From: Engelhardtia mirabilis
Lineage (GTDB): Bacteria > Planctomycetota > UBA1135 > GCA-002686595
Assembly (NCBI RefSeq): GCF_007748095.1
Contig: NZ_CP036287.1
Coordinates: 992,001-1,056,000, forward strand
Direction: 5' to 3'
Length of the DNA: 64,000 nt
The position numbers and the translations under genes are program-made. Positions within the stretch are counted from its first letter, which is position 1. Every line of letters begins with the position of its first letter. The notes beneath the pieces were generated by a model. That model saw only the letters and a list, made by a program, of their open reading frames with translations. It did not search any database and was not told where the DNA came from. Shown here piece by piece: positions 54,501 to 62,710 of the stretch.

Positions 54501-54813
54501 CCCCAGAGCCCGAGTCGGAGGGCAGTCGGCCGAGTGGGCCCTGGTCGGCGAACCCACCTGCCGGGATCAGGTCGAAGAGGTTCCAGACGCCCTCGGGCTC
54601 GGCGATCGACTTCGCGATCAACTCGGAGGCGGCGCGCCACTCGGCGAGCAAGGCTCGCACTTCGTCCAAGTGGCCGGTGGCGGAGCCTGCGGCCTGCTGG
54701 CCTGCGGCCCAATCTTCGAAAGCGTCGGCGCGACCGTGGGGGTGGGCCTCGAGGAATTCGTGGAGCAACTGCTCCTGGGGACTCGGGGGCGGGTCGGGAT
54801 CGTGGTTGGACAT
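51550..54813 (-). CDS. Transmembrane Ser/Thr protein kinase with extracytoplasmic FGE-like domain
   Basis: 1087 residues. An N-terminal helical region (1-105) precedes a canonical kinase domain (~108-380): GGMGQVWEA loop, Lys140 in VALKL, catalytic Asp240 in HRDVKPANIL, DFG at 258-260, GTWAYMSPEQ. One membrane helix spans ~406-424; a coiled-coil-like stalk rich in Ala, Glu and Gln follows, then a long helical region. Near residue 800 is the same LELEPQLGL motif as in the kinase at 26-29 kb, followed by an FGE/sulfatase-modifying-like domain (GSFTMGAQ; LPTEARWERACRAG; NPVEQVTWNDA; LGNVWEW; RGGSYYNPTF). Cysteines of formylglycine-generating enzymes are absent. ATG 54813 preferred over an earlier TTG. 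Confidence 0.96.
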   Translation of the reverse strand: MSNHDPDPPPSPQEQLLHEFLEAHPHGRADAFEDWAAGQQAAGSATGHLDEVRALLAEWRAASELIAKSIAEPEGVWNLFDLIPAGGFADQGPLGRLPSDSGSGDRRVSHFTLERFIARGGMGQVWEALDSRSGETVALKLVLPERLDDRTLALFAREARAGAKLDHPNVVKLLGYGSDGGMSWIAQEFVPGAKTLKDFIAGVSSGTQLPSDYHRRVADLVARVADGLHASHGVGVIHRDVKPANILIAPDGTPRLTDFGLARVVDDSFDSVTGDFAGTWAYMSPEQVTAKRMGLDHRTDIFSLGVVLYELLALRRPFEGDTTHQIAQRIVTYDPPDPSTIRSQCPSALATICGKALEKDPDRRYGSCAAFADDLREYLSDRPIAARPPSVVHRLRRWAAVHPVASSVTAVVTLALISVTVLLTENLRTNRLLRSSNADLAEQRDLAEANAAAALAAQSSADQERQDVLRLSALQDLDLLLGEVDELWPATPERIPALRSWIERAERLVDDIPLHRLKRSELRTRALEWSQEQRLADRSMHPALPQLVAIEAELASKRFAYDVRRGLESIELPPLEEQLLPQDADAWSEIAWTRVRPSRDVYGRELEGLAIASGIREQVPVGSHIQTLRTLAWARFSVGDDDGALAAIEEALAHAEGPIRADIENHAAGLQVVTAFMRSEEGLRSAATELEELASRRDAIEATVGERLTWEFPGDGRGSAWWNDQLSALIDGLEQLEASHLNADAAEWPHGWSVARRLAFAERTARDFGPAGPYSEAWSRDLAAIRAAYSGLELEPQLGLVPLGADPDSGLWEFAHLASGLPPERGADGRLQLDEESSIVLVLVPEGSFTMGAQQDDPAASCFDPRSLADERPVHSVELSAFMIAKHETAQSQWERLAGWNPSSRTPANNDLIEGWLNPVEQVTWNDAYRVLLQHGLELPTEARWERACRAGTTTPTPFPEDEFAAYANVRDQSYGRAFQGSDGCEAWDDGHGGHAPVDSMRPNGLGLHHMLGNVWEWCLDGYDGNAYRRVRRKDPFTPPDQSPYRHMRGGSYYNPTFDARASFRPALTAESSEHDLGVRAARSIHP

Positions 54814-54859
54814 CGGCAAGAGCGCAGGTCGAATTGCCCCATCCGTCCGCTCGCCGCGG

Positions 54860-55726
54860 TCAGGCCGCGCTGGCCTTGTCGCGCGCGGAGCGGATGCGCT
54901 CGCGGGGCGTGCGACGCAGCTCCTTCGTCAGCCCGACGCGCGAGAGGGTCCACACGGTCCACTTGGTCGGGTCGAAGTGGTACCAGCGAACCCCGTTGCG
55001 GTAGTCGGTGGGGAAGCGGTGGTGGAAGTTGTGGTAGCCCTCGCCGAAGGTGACCAGGGCGGTCCACCAGCTGTCGCGCGCGGTCGACTGGGGGTCGTAG
55101 GGACGCGACCCGAAGCGGTGAGTGAACGAGTTGATGGCGAAGGTCGCGTGCCACTGCAGCACCAGCCGCAGGAAGCCCGCGATCAGGAAGGCGCCGAGGG
55201 GGTCGCCCCACAAGAGGCCCAGGGACGTGGGCAGGACTGCGCCCATGGCGAGTGCGATCCAGCCGTAGTAGCGGTCCTGCCAGACGACCAGCGGATCGCG
55301 CTCCAGGTCGTGGACCCCGCGCTTCTGGGCCGTCGGTCCCTGGTGCATGACCCAACCCATGTGCGCCCACCAGAAGCCGTGGTGGATCGAGTAGGGGTCG
55401 TCGTGCTTGTCGGCGCGGTTGTGGTGTTGGCGGTGGTCGGCAGCCCAATCGAGCGCCGAGTTCTGCACGGACGCCGCGCCGAAGAGCAGCGCGAGCAGGC
55501 GCACCGGCGCGCTCGCGCGGAAGGTGCGGTGGGCGAACAGGCGGTGGTAGCCGCCCGTGATCCCGAGGCCGCACAGGACGAACCACAGACCGGCCAGGGC
55601 CAAGGTCCAAGGCGAGACACCGATCCAGAACAGGTGCACGACCGCGTAGGCCGCAACCGCGTGGGCCAGGCCCAGGAAGATCGTGTTCGTCCAGAGGACA
55701 GGGGGGGCCGTGCGCTCGACTTGCAT
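54860..55726 (-). CDS. Acyl-CoA/acyl-lipid delta-9-type fatty acid desaturase
   Basis: Integral-membrane di-iron desaturase of 288 residues, introducing a double bond into acyl chains. The three His boxes of the family are present: HRLFAH (61-66), HRQHH (98-102) and HNFHH (232-236). Hydrophobic helices flank the first box (FLGLAHAVAAYAVVHLFWI; TLALAGLWFVLCGLGI) and lie between the second and third. ATG 55726 begins just before the first helix; a GTG 39 nt upstream is weaker. It follows a lipoprotein gene on the same strand and precedes the kinase gene, with no obvious link. Family is certain, regioselectivity inferred. Confidence 0.95.
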   Translation of the reverse strand: MQVERTAPPVLWTNTIFLGLAHAVAAYAVVHLFWIGVSPWTLALAGLWFVLCGLGITGGYHRLFAHRTFRASAPVRLLALLFGAASVQNSALDWAADHRQHHNRADKHDDPYSIHHGFWWAHMGWVMHQGPTAQKRGVHDLERDPLVVWQDRYYGWIALAMGAVLPTSLGLLWGDPLGAFLIAGFLRLVLQWHATFAINSFTHRFGSRPYDPQSTARDSWWTALVTFGEGYHNFHHRFPTDYRNGVRWYHFDPTKWTVWTLSRVGLTKELRRTPRERIRSARDKASAA

Positions 55727-55778
55727 CGATTGGGGGGACAGGTCGTTAGGTCGGTGAGCCGCCACCCGCCGATCGCGG

Positions 55779-56726
55779 TCACGGCCGACGGCCCGGCGAG
55801 CGGGCCGCCGAGATCGACAGTTGCCCGGAGACTATGCTGTCCGCACTCGGCCGGATGGTCACTTTTCCGCTGAGCTGCCCGCCTTCTCGAGCCAGAGTGC
55901 CGCTGAGGGCCGTGGAGGCCTCGCCCGCGGCGACAGAGGTCACTTCGACACCGTGTCGGCCGGGGCTCAGCTCCAGCTGAAGGGGGCTCGGCCCCGCGGA
56001 CATCAGGAATCCGCGTTCGAGCGTCTCGGCGCCGCTCCCGGTGAGGAGGACGGCCGTGGGGGAGCCGTCGAGCGCCAGGCTGGCGACCAGAGGCACATCG
56101 GACGAGGTGGACTTGGCCGGGAAGGCTCCCTTCGACCCGTTGATCCGGACGCGCCCGGAGCACAGCGCCGCGACGGTGGGTTGCCCCGCGAAGACCCAGT
56201 CGCCGGGATAGACCTCGTAGTTGAGCCAGGTCTGGAAGGACTCGCAGCTGGCCTCGATCGGCTCGACCCCGAGCTCGGGGAAGCCGTCGAGGTCGACGGT
56301 GATGTCTGCGCTCGGCACGTAGTAGCTGCCGTAGAGCCAGGCGACCGGCTCGTTGTCGGACAGCCCGAAGAAGGTCGCGTCGATCTCGTCGAAGGCGACC
56401 GCCAGAGAGAACGCCGGCCACTGTTCGACGACGAAGTCATCGGATTGAACGGCGTAGATGGCGGTCTCGACTCCCGTGAGGGAGGGGTCGACCAGCTTCA
56501 ATTCGATCACCGCGCCGTCGATGCCGAGGTCGACACAGCCACCGCCGACGGACTCGTCGGTGGCCTCGATGTACCAGGTCCCGGATTGGCAGCCGCTGCT
56601 GGGGTCGATGCCGCTGGACGGGTTCGAAGCGCCAGCGCCACCGCCGCCGCAAGCGCTGGTAGCGAGGCCGAAGAGGGTCAGGGCGGTGATCGAGCGGATC
56701 GAGGCGACTCGGCTGAGGGGCTGCAT
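55779..56726 (-). CDS. Lipoprotein of unknown function
   Basis: 315 residues. Signal segment SITALTLFGLATSAC with lipobox Cys26, followed by a GGGGAGAS linker. The mature part is beta-rich with several Cys that could form disulfides (SSGCQSGTWYIEATDES; GGGCVDLG; EASCESFQTW; ALCSGRVRI) and ends with an adhesive-like repeat (STALSGTLAREGGQLSGKVTIR). I do not recognise a family. Located between the desaturase and the divergent HpnP-like gene. The 197 bases upstream to the divergent gene show nothing named. Confidence 0.8.
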   Translation of the reverse strand: MQPLSRVASIRSITALTLFGLATSACGGGGAGASNPSSGIDPSSGCQSGTWYIEATDESVGGGCVDLGIDGAVIELKLVDPSLTGVETAIYAVQSDDFVVEQWPAFSLAVAFDEIDATFFGLSDNEPVAWLYGSYYVPSADITVDLDGFPELGVEPIEASCESFQTWLNYEVYPGDWVFAGQPTVAALCSGRVRINGSKGAFPAKSTSSDVPLVASLALDGSPTAVLLTGSGAETLERGFLMSAGPSPLQLELSPGRHGVEVTSVAAGEASTALSGTLAREGGQLSGKVTIRPSADSIVSGQLSISAARSPGRRP

Positions 56727-56923
56727 GGGAAGGCTCCGGATCGGGCGTTGCGGGGAGTGCAGCCCAGCGGCGGCACGGGTCCGTCAGGGGCAGACAGACG
56801 CGAGCCTCACGCCGAAAGTCGCGAATTCCGGCGCTCGCGATTGACCGTGAGATCTCGCCCGTCCTGCCCCTACCGGTGTCAGCGCTTCCTCCCGGCCCCC
56901 CCCCGACACGGAGCCCCGGCACC

Positions 56924-58711
56924 ATGCAGATCCTGCTCGTCCACCCCGCCTTTCCGCGCGACACCTTCTGGAGCTTCGAGCACGCCCTCGAAGCAGCCGG
57001 TCGCCGGGCCACGATGCCACCCCTCGGGCTGTTGACCGTCGCCGGGCTGCTCCCCGCGGATCGCTTCGAGCTGACCCTCGCGGACGAGAACCTGGGGCCG
57101 ACCAGCGACGAGGCGATCCTCGCGGCCGACGTGGTGTTCGCCTCCGCCATGATCGTCCAGCGGCAATCGCTCCGCCGGCTGGTCGAGCGCTGTCGCCGAC
57201 TGGGTCGGCCAGTGGTGATCGGCGGCCCGCTGGTCAGTGCCTGTTTCTCACAGCTCGTGGAGGAAGGGTCGGGTTCGGCCCATTTCTTCATCGGTGAAGC
57301 GGAGCAGGCCATGGGCTGGCTCGTGGAAGATCTGGAGCGCGGGGAGCTGCGGCCGGCCTACGCCCACGTGACGGACGAGACCCGCGCGCAGGAAGTGCGC
57401 GACGTCTTCGGCCCGCGCACGCGCTGCCTGGTTGCCGCGCGCCCCTCGCTCGACAGCTCGCCGCTGCCGCGCTTCGACCTGCTCGAGATGCCGGCCTACC
57501 ACAGCATGGCCGTGCAGACGAGTCGCGGCTGTCCCATCGGCTGCGAGTTCTGCGACATCTGGAAGCAGTTCGGCCTGAAGGCGCGCACTAGTGCGACCAG
57601 CCGCGTGCTGGACCAGTTGAGCCTACTGTTCACCCTCGGCTGGCGCGGCCGAGTGTTCGTGGTGGACGACAACTTCATCGGCAACGTCGGCGCCGCGCGC
57701 AGCCTGTTGCCAGAGCTGATCCGCTGGCAGCGCGACCCCAAGCCGTGCTTTCTTCCTTCCGACCTCCGGCGCGCACTCGGGCCCGCGCGAGAACGCCGGC
57801 TGTTGGCGGGCTGGAGACGCGACCGCCGCAGGCGCTTCCCCTTCGCCTTCAGCACCGAGGCAGACGTGCGGATCGGGATGGACGCTCCCAAGTTGACCGA
57901 GGTGCGCGAGGCCATGGTCGCTGCGGGCTTCAACAGCCTCTTCCTGGGGATCGAGACGCCGGACAGCGCGTCCTTGCTCGAGGCCGGCAAGCGCGTCAAC
58001 GTCGGCAAGCAGGGTGACGCTGCTGCCAACTTGCTCGCGAGTGTGGAACGAATCCGTCGCGCGGGTCTGGAGGTGATGTCCGGCTTCATTGTCGGCTTCG
58101 ACCACGACCCGCCCGACATCGATCGCTCGATGGTCGCCTTCATCGAGCGGGCGGCGATCCCCGTAGCGATGGTCGGCTTGCTCGCGGTCGGGCCTGGAAC
58201 CGACCTCGAAGCGCGTCTCGCGCGGGAAGGGCGCCTGCGCGGCCGGTTCGGCGGCTCACAGACCCACGCCTTCGAGTTGGACTTCGAGCCACGCGGGCGC
58301 AGTCGAGGGGTGGTGGTCGAGCAGTATGCGCGTGTCCTGCACGCGCTCTACGGCCCTGGCATGGGGTCGTTCTACGCCCGCTGCGAGACGACGATCGAGC
58401 AGTTGCCGGCGCCGCCCCGCAGCGGCGACCGACTCGGACGGCGCGAGCTGCTCGCCTTCCTGCGATCGTTGGTCTCGATCCGGCCGCGCACCGACTACTG
58501 GCGCTTTCTCGCTCGCGTGTTGCTGCGGCGCCCGCGCTTCCTGGGGATGGCGGTGGTCCTCGCGCTGCAGGGAGACCACTTGCAGCGGCTGACCGCGGTG
58601 CGGCTGGAGGAGTACCGGCGACGATCGGCGCATCTCGGTCCGGAGCCGCGGGCGGTCGAGTCCACCGCCGACCGACGCGAGGAGGAGCCTGTGGATGCCG
58701 TCCCTGTGTGA
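56924..58711 (+). CDS. B12-binding-fold radical SAM protein, HpnP/DUF4070-like
   Basis: 595 residues. An N-terminal cobalamin-binding-fold domain (1-140: ILLVHPAFPRDTFWSFEHAL, PPLGLLTVAGLLP, VVIGGPLVS) lacks an obvious DxHxxG motif. The radical SAM barrel has its cluster at Cys203, Cys207, Cys210 (SRGCPIGCEFCDIW), then LFTLGWRGRVFVVDDNFIGN and GFNSLFLGIETPD. The C-terminus is DUF4070-like. These wordings match the family containing HpnP, the hopanoid C-2 methylase, but the group has other members and no squalene or hopanoid gene is in the window. Start is ATG 56924. The next gene starts inside its last 17 bases. Confidence 0.88.
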   Translation: MQILLVHPAFPRDTFWSFEHALEAAGRRATMPPLGLLTVAGLLPADRFELTLADENLGPTSDEAILAADVVFASAMIVQRQSLRRLVERCRRLGRPVVIGGPLVSACFSQLVEEGSGSAHFFIGEAEQAMGWLVEDLERGELRPAYAHVTDETRAQEVRDVFGPRTRCLVAARPSLDSSPLPRFDLLEMPAYHSMAVQTSRGCPIGCEFCDIWKQFGLKARTSATSRVLDQLSLLFTLGWRGRVFVVDDNFIGNVGAARSLLPELIRWQRDPKPCFLPSDLRRALGPARERRLLAGWRRDRRRRFPFAFSTEADVRIGMDAPKLTEVREAMVAAGFNSLFLGIETPDSASLLEAGKRVNVGKQGDAAANLLASVERIRRAGLEVMSGFIVGFDHDPPDIDRSMVAFIERAAIPVAMVGLLAVGPGTDLEARLAREGRLRGRFGGSQTHAFELDFEPRGRSRGVVVEQYARVLHALYGPGMGSFYARCETTIEQLPAPPRSGDRLGRRELLAFLRSLVSIRPRTDYWRFLARVLLRRPRFLGMAVVLALQGDHLQRLTAVRLEEYRRRSAHLGPEPRAVESTADRREEEPVDAVPV

Positions 58712-59468
58712 GCTGACCAAGCTGGCAGCCTCGGCTTACACGGACAGGCGCACGGTCGGTCGGTGGCGTCGGGTGCGCGACTTCGGCCGGCCCCGAGACG
58801 CCTTCCGGGCCGGACTATGGGTGCGCGCGGATGGGGCCGGCGGCGTGCTCAGCGTGCGCGGGACGGCCAACCTGGCCTCGGCCATGGAAGACCTGAAGCT
58901 CCTGCTCGGCCGCGAGCCCGGGGCGTGGCGCCGCGGTCGTGGGGCGGTGGCGGCATCGCACGCCCTCGTGGGTAGGCGCTTGCTGTTGACCGGGCACTCC
59001 CTCGGGGGCGCCTTCGCGTCGGCGCTCGCCCGCGAAGCGCACCTGCGGGCGGTGACCTTCAATGCGCCGGGGATGGCGAGAGCCCTCGGGATCTCACCCG
59101 GGCCGAGCGGCAGCGGGACCATCCTCAACCTCTGCGTCGGCGACGACTGGATCCGTCTGCTCTCCGGTCCGGGGTTGGGTCTCGACCTGAGCTTGGGTCC
59201 GGGGGACGCGCCCCTCCCAACCGGCCTGCGCGGCCTGGCCACGGCCTTTGTCCAGCGCCGTCGCCCCGGCGAAGGGATCACCGCGTTCATCGCGACCTCC
59301 ATCGCTCGCCACCGGCTGGGCGCGTTCCCTTGGCAAGCGGCCGGCAGCTCCGCCGCCAGCGCCACGGCTCAGCTCCAGTTCTCCCAGAGCCGATTCTTGT
59401 CCTCGAGGTCGCGCTCGACCTCGGCCAGGTCGAACTGGTGGCCGCGCAGGGCGTCAGCGTCGCGGTAG
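58695..59468 (+). CDS. Class 3 lipase-like alpha/beta hydrolase
   Basis: 257 residues. The nucleophile elbow is LTGHSLGGAFAS (Ser102), preceded by the strand GVLSVRGTANLASAMEDL typical of lipase class 3, and followed by AVTFNAPGMA and ILNLCVGDDWIRLL, where the Asp is a candidate triad member; a later His in IARHRLG could complete it. Its start overlaps the end of the HpnP-like gene by 17 bp, implying coupling. The last ~33 residues (225-257) are Ser/Arg/Trp-rich and are encoded opposite the 3' end of the ABC-F gene, suggesting that an ancestral stop was lost. Confidence 0.82.
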   Translation: MPSLCELTKLAASAYTDRRTVGRWRRVRDFGRPRDAFRAGLWVRADGAGGVLSVRGTANLASAMEDLKLLLGREPGAWRRGRGAVAASHALVGRRLLLTGHSLGGAFASALAREAHLRAVTFNAPGMARALGISPGPSGSGTILNLCVGDDWIRLLSGPGLGLDLSLGPGDAPLPTGLRGLATAFVQRRRPGEGITAFIATSIARHRLGAFPWQAAGSSAASATAQLQFSQSRFLSSRSRSTSARSNWWPRRASASR

Positions 59469-61387
59469 ACCTCCTCGGTGACCATGGCGGCCATCAGGGC
59501 CTCGCGCTTCTCCTCCAGGGCGATGATCTCCTTCTCCAGCCGCTCGAAGCGCTGGGGGTTGCGGATCTTGTCGGCGCCGGCGGAGGCCTTCGACCCCGCC
59601 TGGCCACCACCGCCGCTCGGCTTGCCGCCTTGACCCTTGCCGCCGCCCTTGCCATTCCCCTTGGACTTCGAACGCTCCCGCTCCGCGGCTTTCGCAGCCT
59701 GCTTCTGCTCTGCCTCGACCCGTTGGCGCTCCTGCTGGCGGCGGCTCTCCTCGCGCTGCGCCTTGGCAGCGCCGGCGGCTTCCTGCTCACTGGCGATCGC
59801 CGCGCGGTACTCGGAGTAGTTGCCACGGAACTCGCGGATGCCGGACATCGACAGCTCGACGATCCGGTTGCAGAGGTTGTCGAGGAACTCGCGGTCGTGG
59901 CTGATGCAGAGCATGGCGCCGGGGAAGCCGGCGAGCAGCTCCTCGAGGGCCGTACGCGCGGCGAGGTCCAGGTGGTTGGTGGGCTCGTCGAGGGCCAGCC
60001 AGGTCGGCTCCGTCAGGATCAACAGCGCCAAGGCCACACGCGCGCGCTCACCGCCGGACAAGCCCGAGATCGGCTTGTCCACGTCGTCGCCGCGGAACAG
60101 GAAGCGCGCCAGGTGCCCGCGGATCTCGACGTCCGGCATCGTCGGGTAGAGGCGCCGGATCGATTCGTAGGGCGAAGCCTCGGGGTCGAGCCCGCCGGAC
60201 TCCTGGTCGAAGTAGCCCACGCGCGTCTTGTGCCCGAGCTTGAGTTCGCCGGCCATGATCTCCGAGCGCCCCGCGAGGGCACGGATCAACGTGGTCTTGC
60301 CCGCGCCGTTCGGCCCCACGATGCCGATGCGATCGCCGCGCGACACCCGTAGGTCGAGACCCTGGTGCAGCTTGGTCGTGCCGAAGCCGATGGCGAGGTC
60401 ATTGCCCTCGATCACGCTCTCGCCCGAGCGCTGCACCTGCCCGAAGCGCAGCACCGGCCGACGAATGTCGTCGTGGGGCCGCTCCAACCGATCGACGCGA
60501 TCGAGCTTCTTCTGGCGCCCCTTGGCCTCCGACGTGCGCTGGGAGCCCATGTGCTTCTTGATGAAGGCCTGCTCCTTGCGCATTTGGTCGCGCTGCTGCT
60601 CGTAGGCCTTAAGCTCCGACTGGAAGCGTTCCTGGCGCAGGTTGACGTACTTCTCGTAGTTGCCCGGGTAGCGCCGCACCTGGCCCCACTCCAGCTCGAA
60701 GATGCCGTCCACGACGCGGTTCAAGAGGCGCCGGTCGTGGCTGACCAGGAGCACCGCGCGGTCGAACTCGCGCAGGTAGTCCTCGAGCCACTCGATGCCG
60801 TCCAGATCCAAGTGGTTGGTGGGCTCGTCGAGCAACAAGAGGTCCGGCCGGCGCACGAGCTGCCGCGCCAGGGCCACGCGCGCCTTCTCGCCGCCCGACA
60901 GGGTCCCGGCCTCGCGCCGCCAGTGCTTCTCCGCCAGCCCGATGCCGGAAAGGACCTGCTCGACCAACAGGTCGGTGTTCCAACCCGAGAGGTGGTGCAT
61001 GCGCTCGGTCAGCTCGCCGTAGCGCGCCACGTAGCGCTCGAGCGCATCGCCCTCGGCCGTCTCCAGCTTGCTCTCGAGCTCGGCGATCTCCGCCTGCACG
61101 ACCCGCGTCTCCTCCAGGCCGCCCTCCACGTGGTCGAAGGCGATCTCGCCCGGCTTGAACTCCGGCCGCTGGGGCACGTAGCCCACGGTCGTGCCCCTGG
61201 CGATCGCGATCGTGCCGAAGTCGGGCGACTCCTGGCCGGCGATCAGCCGCAGCAGCGTGCTCTTGCCCCCGCCGTTGCGCCCGACGATGCCGAGCTTCTC
61301 GCTCACCTCGACCCGCACGGACGCGCCGCGCAGGACTTCCTGACCGCCGTACAGACGGCGCAGATTCTCGGCGATCAGGAGGCTCAC
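59369..61387 (-). CDS. ABC-F ATPase (EttA/Uup-like), ribosome-associated
   Basis: 672 residues, two ABC domains and no membrane part. Domain 1: GRNGGGKSTLLRLIAG (Walker A), LSGGEKARVALARQL, LLLLDEPTNHLD. A linker rich in Lys and Arg follows (KAYEQQRDQMRKEQAFIKKHM). Domain 2: GPNGAGKTTLIRALAG, LSGGERARVALALL, WLALDEPTNHLDL. The C-terminal ~130 residues are a Lys/Gly/Ala-rich coiled-coil (QREESRRQQERQRVEAEQK, then SKGNGKGGGKG), as in Uup/YheS types. GTG start at 61387. ABC-F proteins act on ribosomes; a specific role is not deducible. Its 3' end overlaps the convergent lipase gene by 100 bp. Confidence 0.95.
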   Translation of the reverse strand: MSLLIAENLRRLYGGQEVLRGASVRVEVSEKLGIVGRNGGGKSTLLRLIAGQESPDFGTIAIARGTTVGYVPQRPEFKPGEIAFDHVEGGLEETRVVQAEIAELESKLETAEGDALERYVARYGELTERMHHLSGWNTDLLVEQVLSGIGLAEKHWRREAGTLSGGEKARVALARQLVRRPDLLLLDEPTNHLDLDGIEWLEDYLREFDRAVLLVSHDRRLLNRVVDGIFELEWGQVRRYPGNYEKYVNLRQERFQSELKAYEQQRDQMRKEQAFIKKHMGSQRTSEAKGRQKKLDRVDRLERPHDDIRRPVLRFGQVQRSGESVIEGNDLAIGFGTTKLHQGLDLRVSRGDRIGIVGPNGAGKTTLIRALAGRSEIMAGELKLGHKTRVGYFDQESGGLDPEASPYESIRRLYPTMPDVEIRGHLARFLFRGDDVDKPISGLSGGERARVALALLILTEPTWLALDEPTNHLDLAARTALEELLAGFPGAMLCISHDREFLDNLCNRIVELSMSGIREFRGNYSEYRAAIASEQEAAGAAKAQREESRRQQERQRVEAEQKQAAKAAERERSKSKGNGKGGGKGQGGKPSGGGGQAGSKASAGADKIRNPQRFERLEKEIIALEEKREALMAAMVTEEVYRDADALRGHQFDLAEVERDLEDKNRLWENWS

Positions 61388-61606
61388 GGATGGGGCTCTT
61401 CGGTGCTGGCGGGGGGGAGGATGGGGCGGCCCCGCCGGTAGCCGGCGAGCCTCGGGGCGCAACAGGATAGCGGCGCCCGGGCCCGCTGCGGCCTGTGTTG
61501 ATCGCGGCGCCGCGATCGTCGCGCCGCGCCCGGGAGGCCCCGCGCAGCGCGAAAGCCTCGGCCGGCGCTGCGACGGCGAGCGGGGCGCGGACTACAATCC
61601 GCCGCG

Positions 61607-62473
61607 ATGCCCGCCCCTCCGCCCGATGCCCGTTCCCAGACCGCCGAGGTGGTCTCCGTCGAGCCCTGCGGCGACGACGCGGTCGTGCTGCGGGTGCGCC
61701 CGGAGGCGTCGCTGGCGCCCGTGCGCGCCAGTCGCTTCTTCATGCTCAGGCGCGAAGACGGCCTCTCGCCGCTGATCCCCAGGCCCTATTCGATCTACCG
61801 CGACGGCCCTGCATCGAACGGTGCCCGCGAGCTCGAGTTCCTGATCAAGGTCATGGGCCGCGGCTCCCAAGCACTGGCCAAGTCGCGTCCTGGCGAGCGC
61901 CTGCGCCTGATCGGTCCCCTGGGCAACGGCTGGCCGACTCTCGACGGCGACGGGCCGCCCTGGGTCCTGCTCGCCGGCGGCGTGGGCTCGGCGCCCTTCC
62001 TGATGGGGATCCAGCAGGCCCTGGCCGGGATGGACGACGCGCGCGCCTGTCGCCCCGACCAGCTCTGGTACCTGTTCGGTGCGGCGACGAAAGGCCTGCT
62101 CTACGACCTGGGCGCCTTCGAAGCGACCGGCGTGCACGTGCACACGGCGACCGTCGACGGCAGCCACGGGCGCCGCGGCAACGTGCTCGACCTGCTCGAG
62201 GACCTACAGCGCAGGGGCGACCTGCCCAGCGAGGTGCGGCTGCTCGCCTGCGGACCCGAGCCGATGCTCGAAGCGGTCGAGCACCTGGCCCGCGAGCGCG
62301 GCCTCGAGTGCTGGCTGAGCCTCGAGACGCTGATGGGTTGCGGCGTCGGCATCTGCAACGGCTGCCCGGTCCCGACCGTGCCGGGCGGGCCGCTCGGCGC
62401 CTGGACCAATGCCAAGTGTTGTGTGGAGGGACCGGTCTTCAGTGTCGACGCGGTCACCCTCGCTGGGGCCTGA
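61607..62473 (+). CDS. pyrK: PyrK-like dihydroorotate dehydrogenase electron-transfer subunit
   Basis: 288-residue flavoprotein that carries electrons between the FMN subunit PyrD and NAD. FAD-binding signature IPRPYSIYR near residue 64, NAD-binding LLAGGVGSAPFLMG, RLLACGPEPMLEAV, and the 2Fe-2S cluster region with four Cys (MGCGVGICNGCPVP and NAKCCVEGPVF). Length fits PyrK (~260). No pyrD is in the window; the gene stands alone, so a related ferredoxin-reductase role is an alternative. ATG 61607; the 219 bases to the divergent ABC-F gene contain no recognised site. Confidence 0.9.
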   Translation: MPAPPPDARSQTAEVVSVEPCGDDAVVLRVRPEASLAPVRASRFFMLRREDGLSPLIPRPYSIYRDGPASNGARELEFLIKVMGRGSQALAKSRPGERLRLIGPLGNGWPTLDGDGPPWVLLAGGVGSAPFLMGIQQALAGMDDARACRPDQLWYLFGAATKGLLYDLGAFEATGVHVHTATVDGSHGRRGNVLDLLEDLQRRGDLPSEVRLLACGPEPMLEAVEHLARERGLECWLSLETLMGCGVGICNGCPVPTVPGGPLGAWTNAKCCVEGPVFSVDAVTLAGA

Positions 62474-62600
62474 GTGTTCGGTCGGGCTCGCTCACGCGGG
62501 CCGCGGCTCGCGTGCTGCGGGCGCGAGCCGGACGACCGGCCCCGGTCCAGCCGCCGCAATCCGGGTCTGGAGCGCCGACGGCGACCATCCGCGCAGCCCC

Positions 62601-62630
62601 CTCACGCCGACCCCTGCGCCGCTGCGTGAG
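62601..62630 (+). terminator. Possible terminator downstream of pyrK
   Basis: A 7-bp perfect stem (CTCACGC with GCGTGAG) and 16-nt loop, followed by ATTTCGG, lies 128 nt after the pyrK stop in the 237-bp interval before the NfeD-like gene. Weak evidence; nothing else is recognisable in this interval. Confidence 0.3.
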
Positions 62631-62710
62631 ATTTCGGCCCCTGTGCCTTTGTTCGCAGGCCCCACCGCCCGGCAGAGTCAAAGGGCCTTCCTTACCCAGC
62701 TCGCCCCTGA

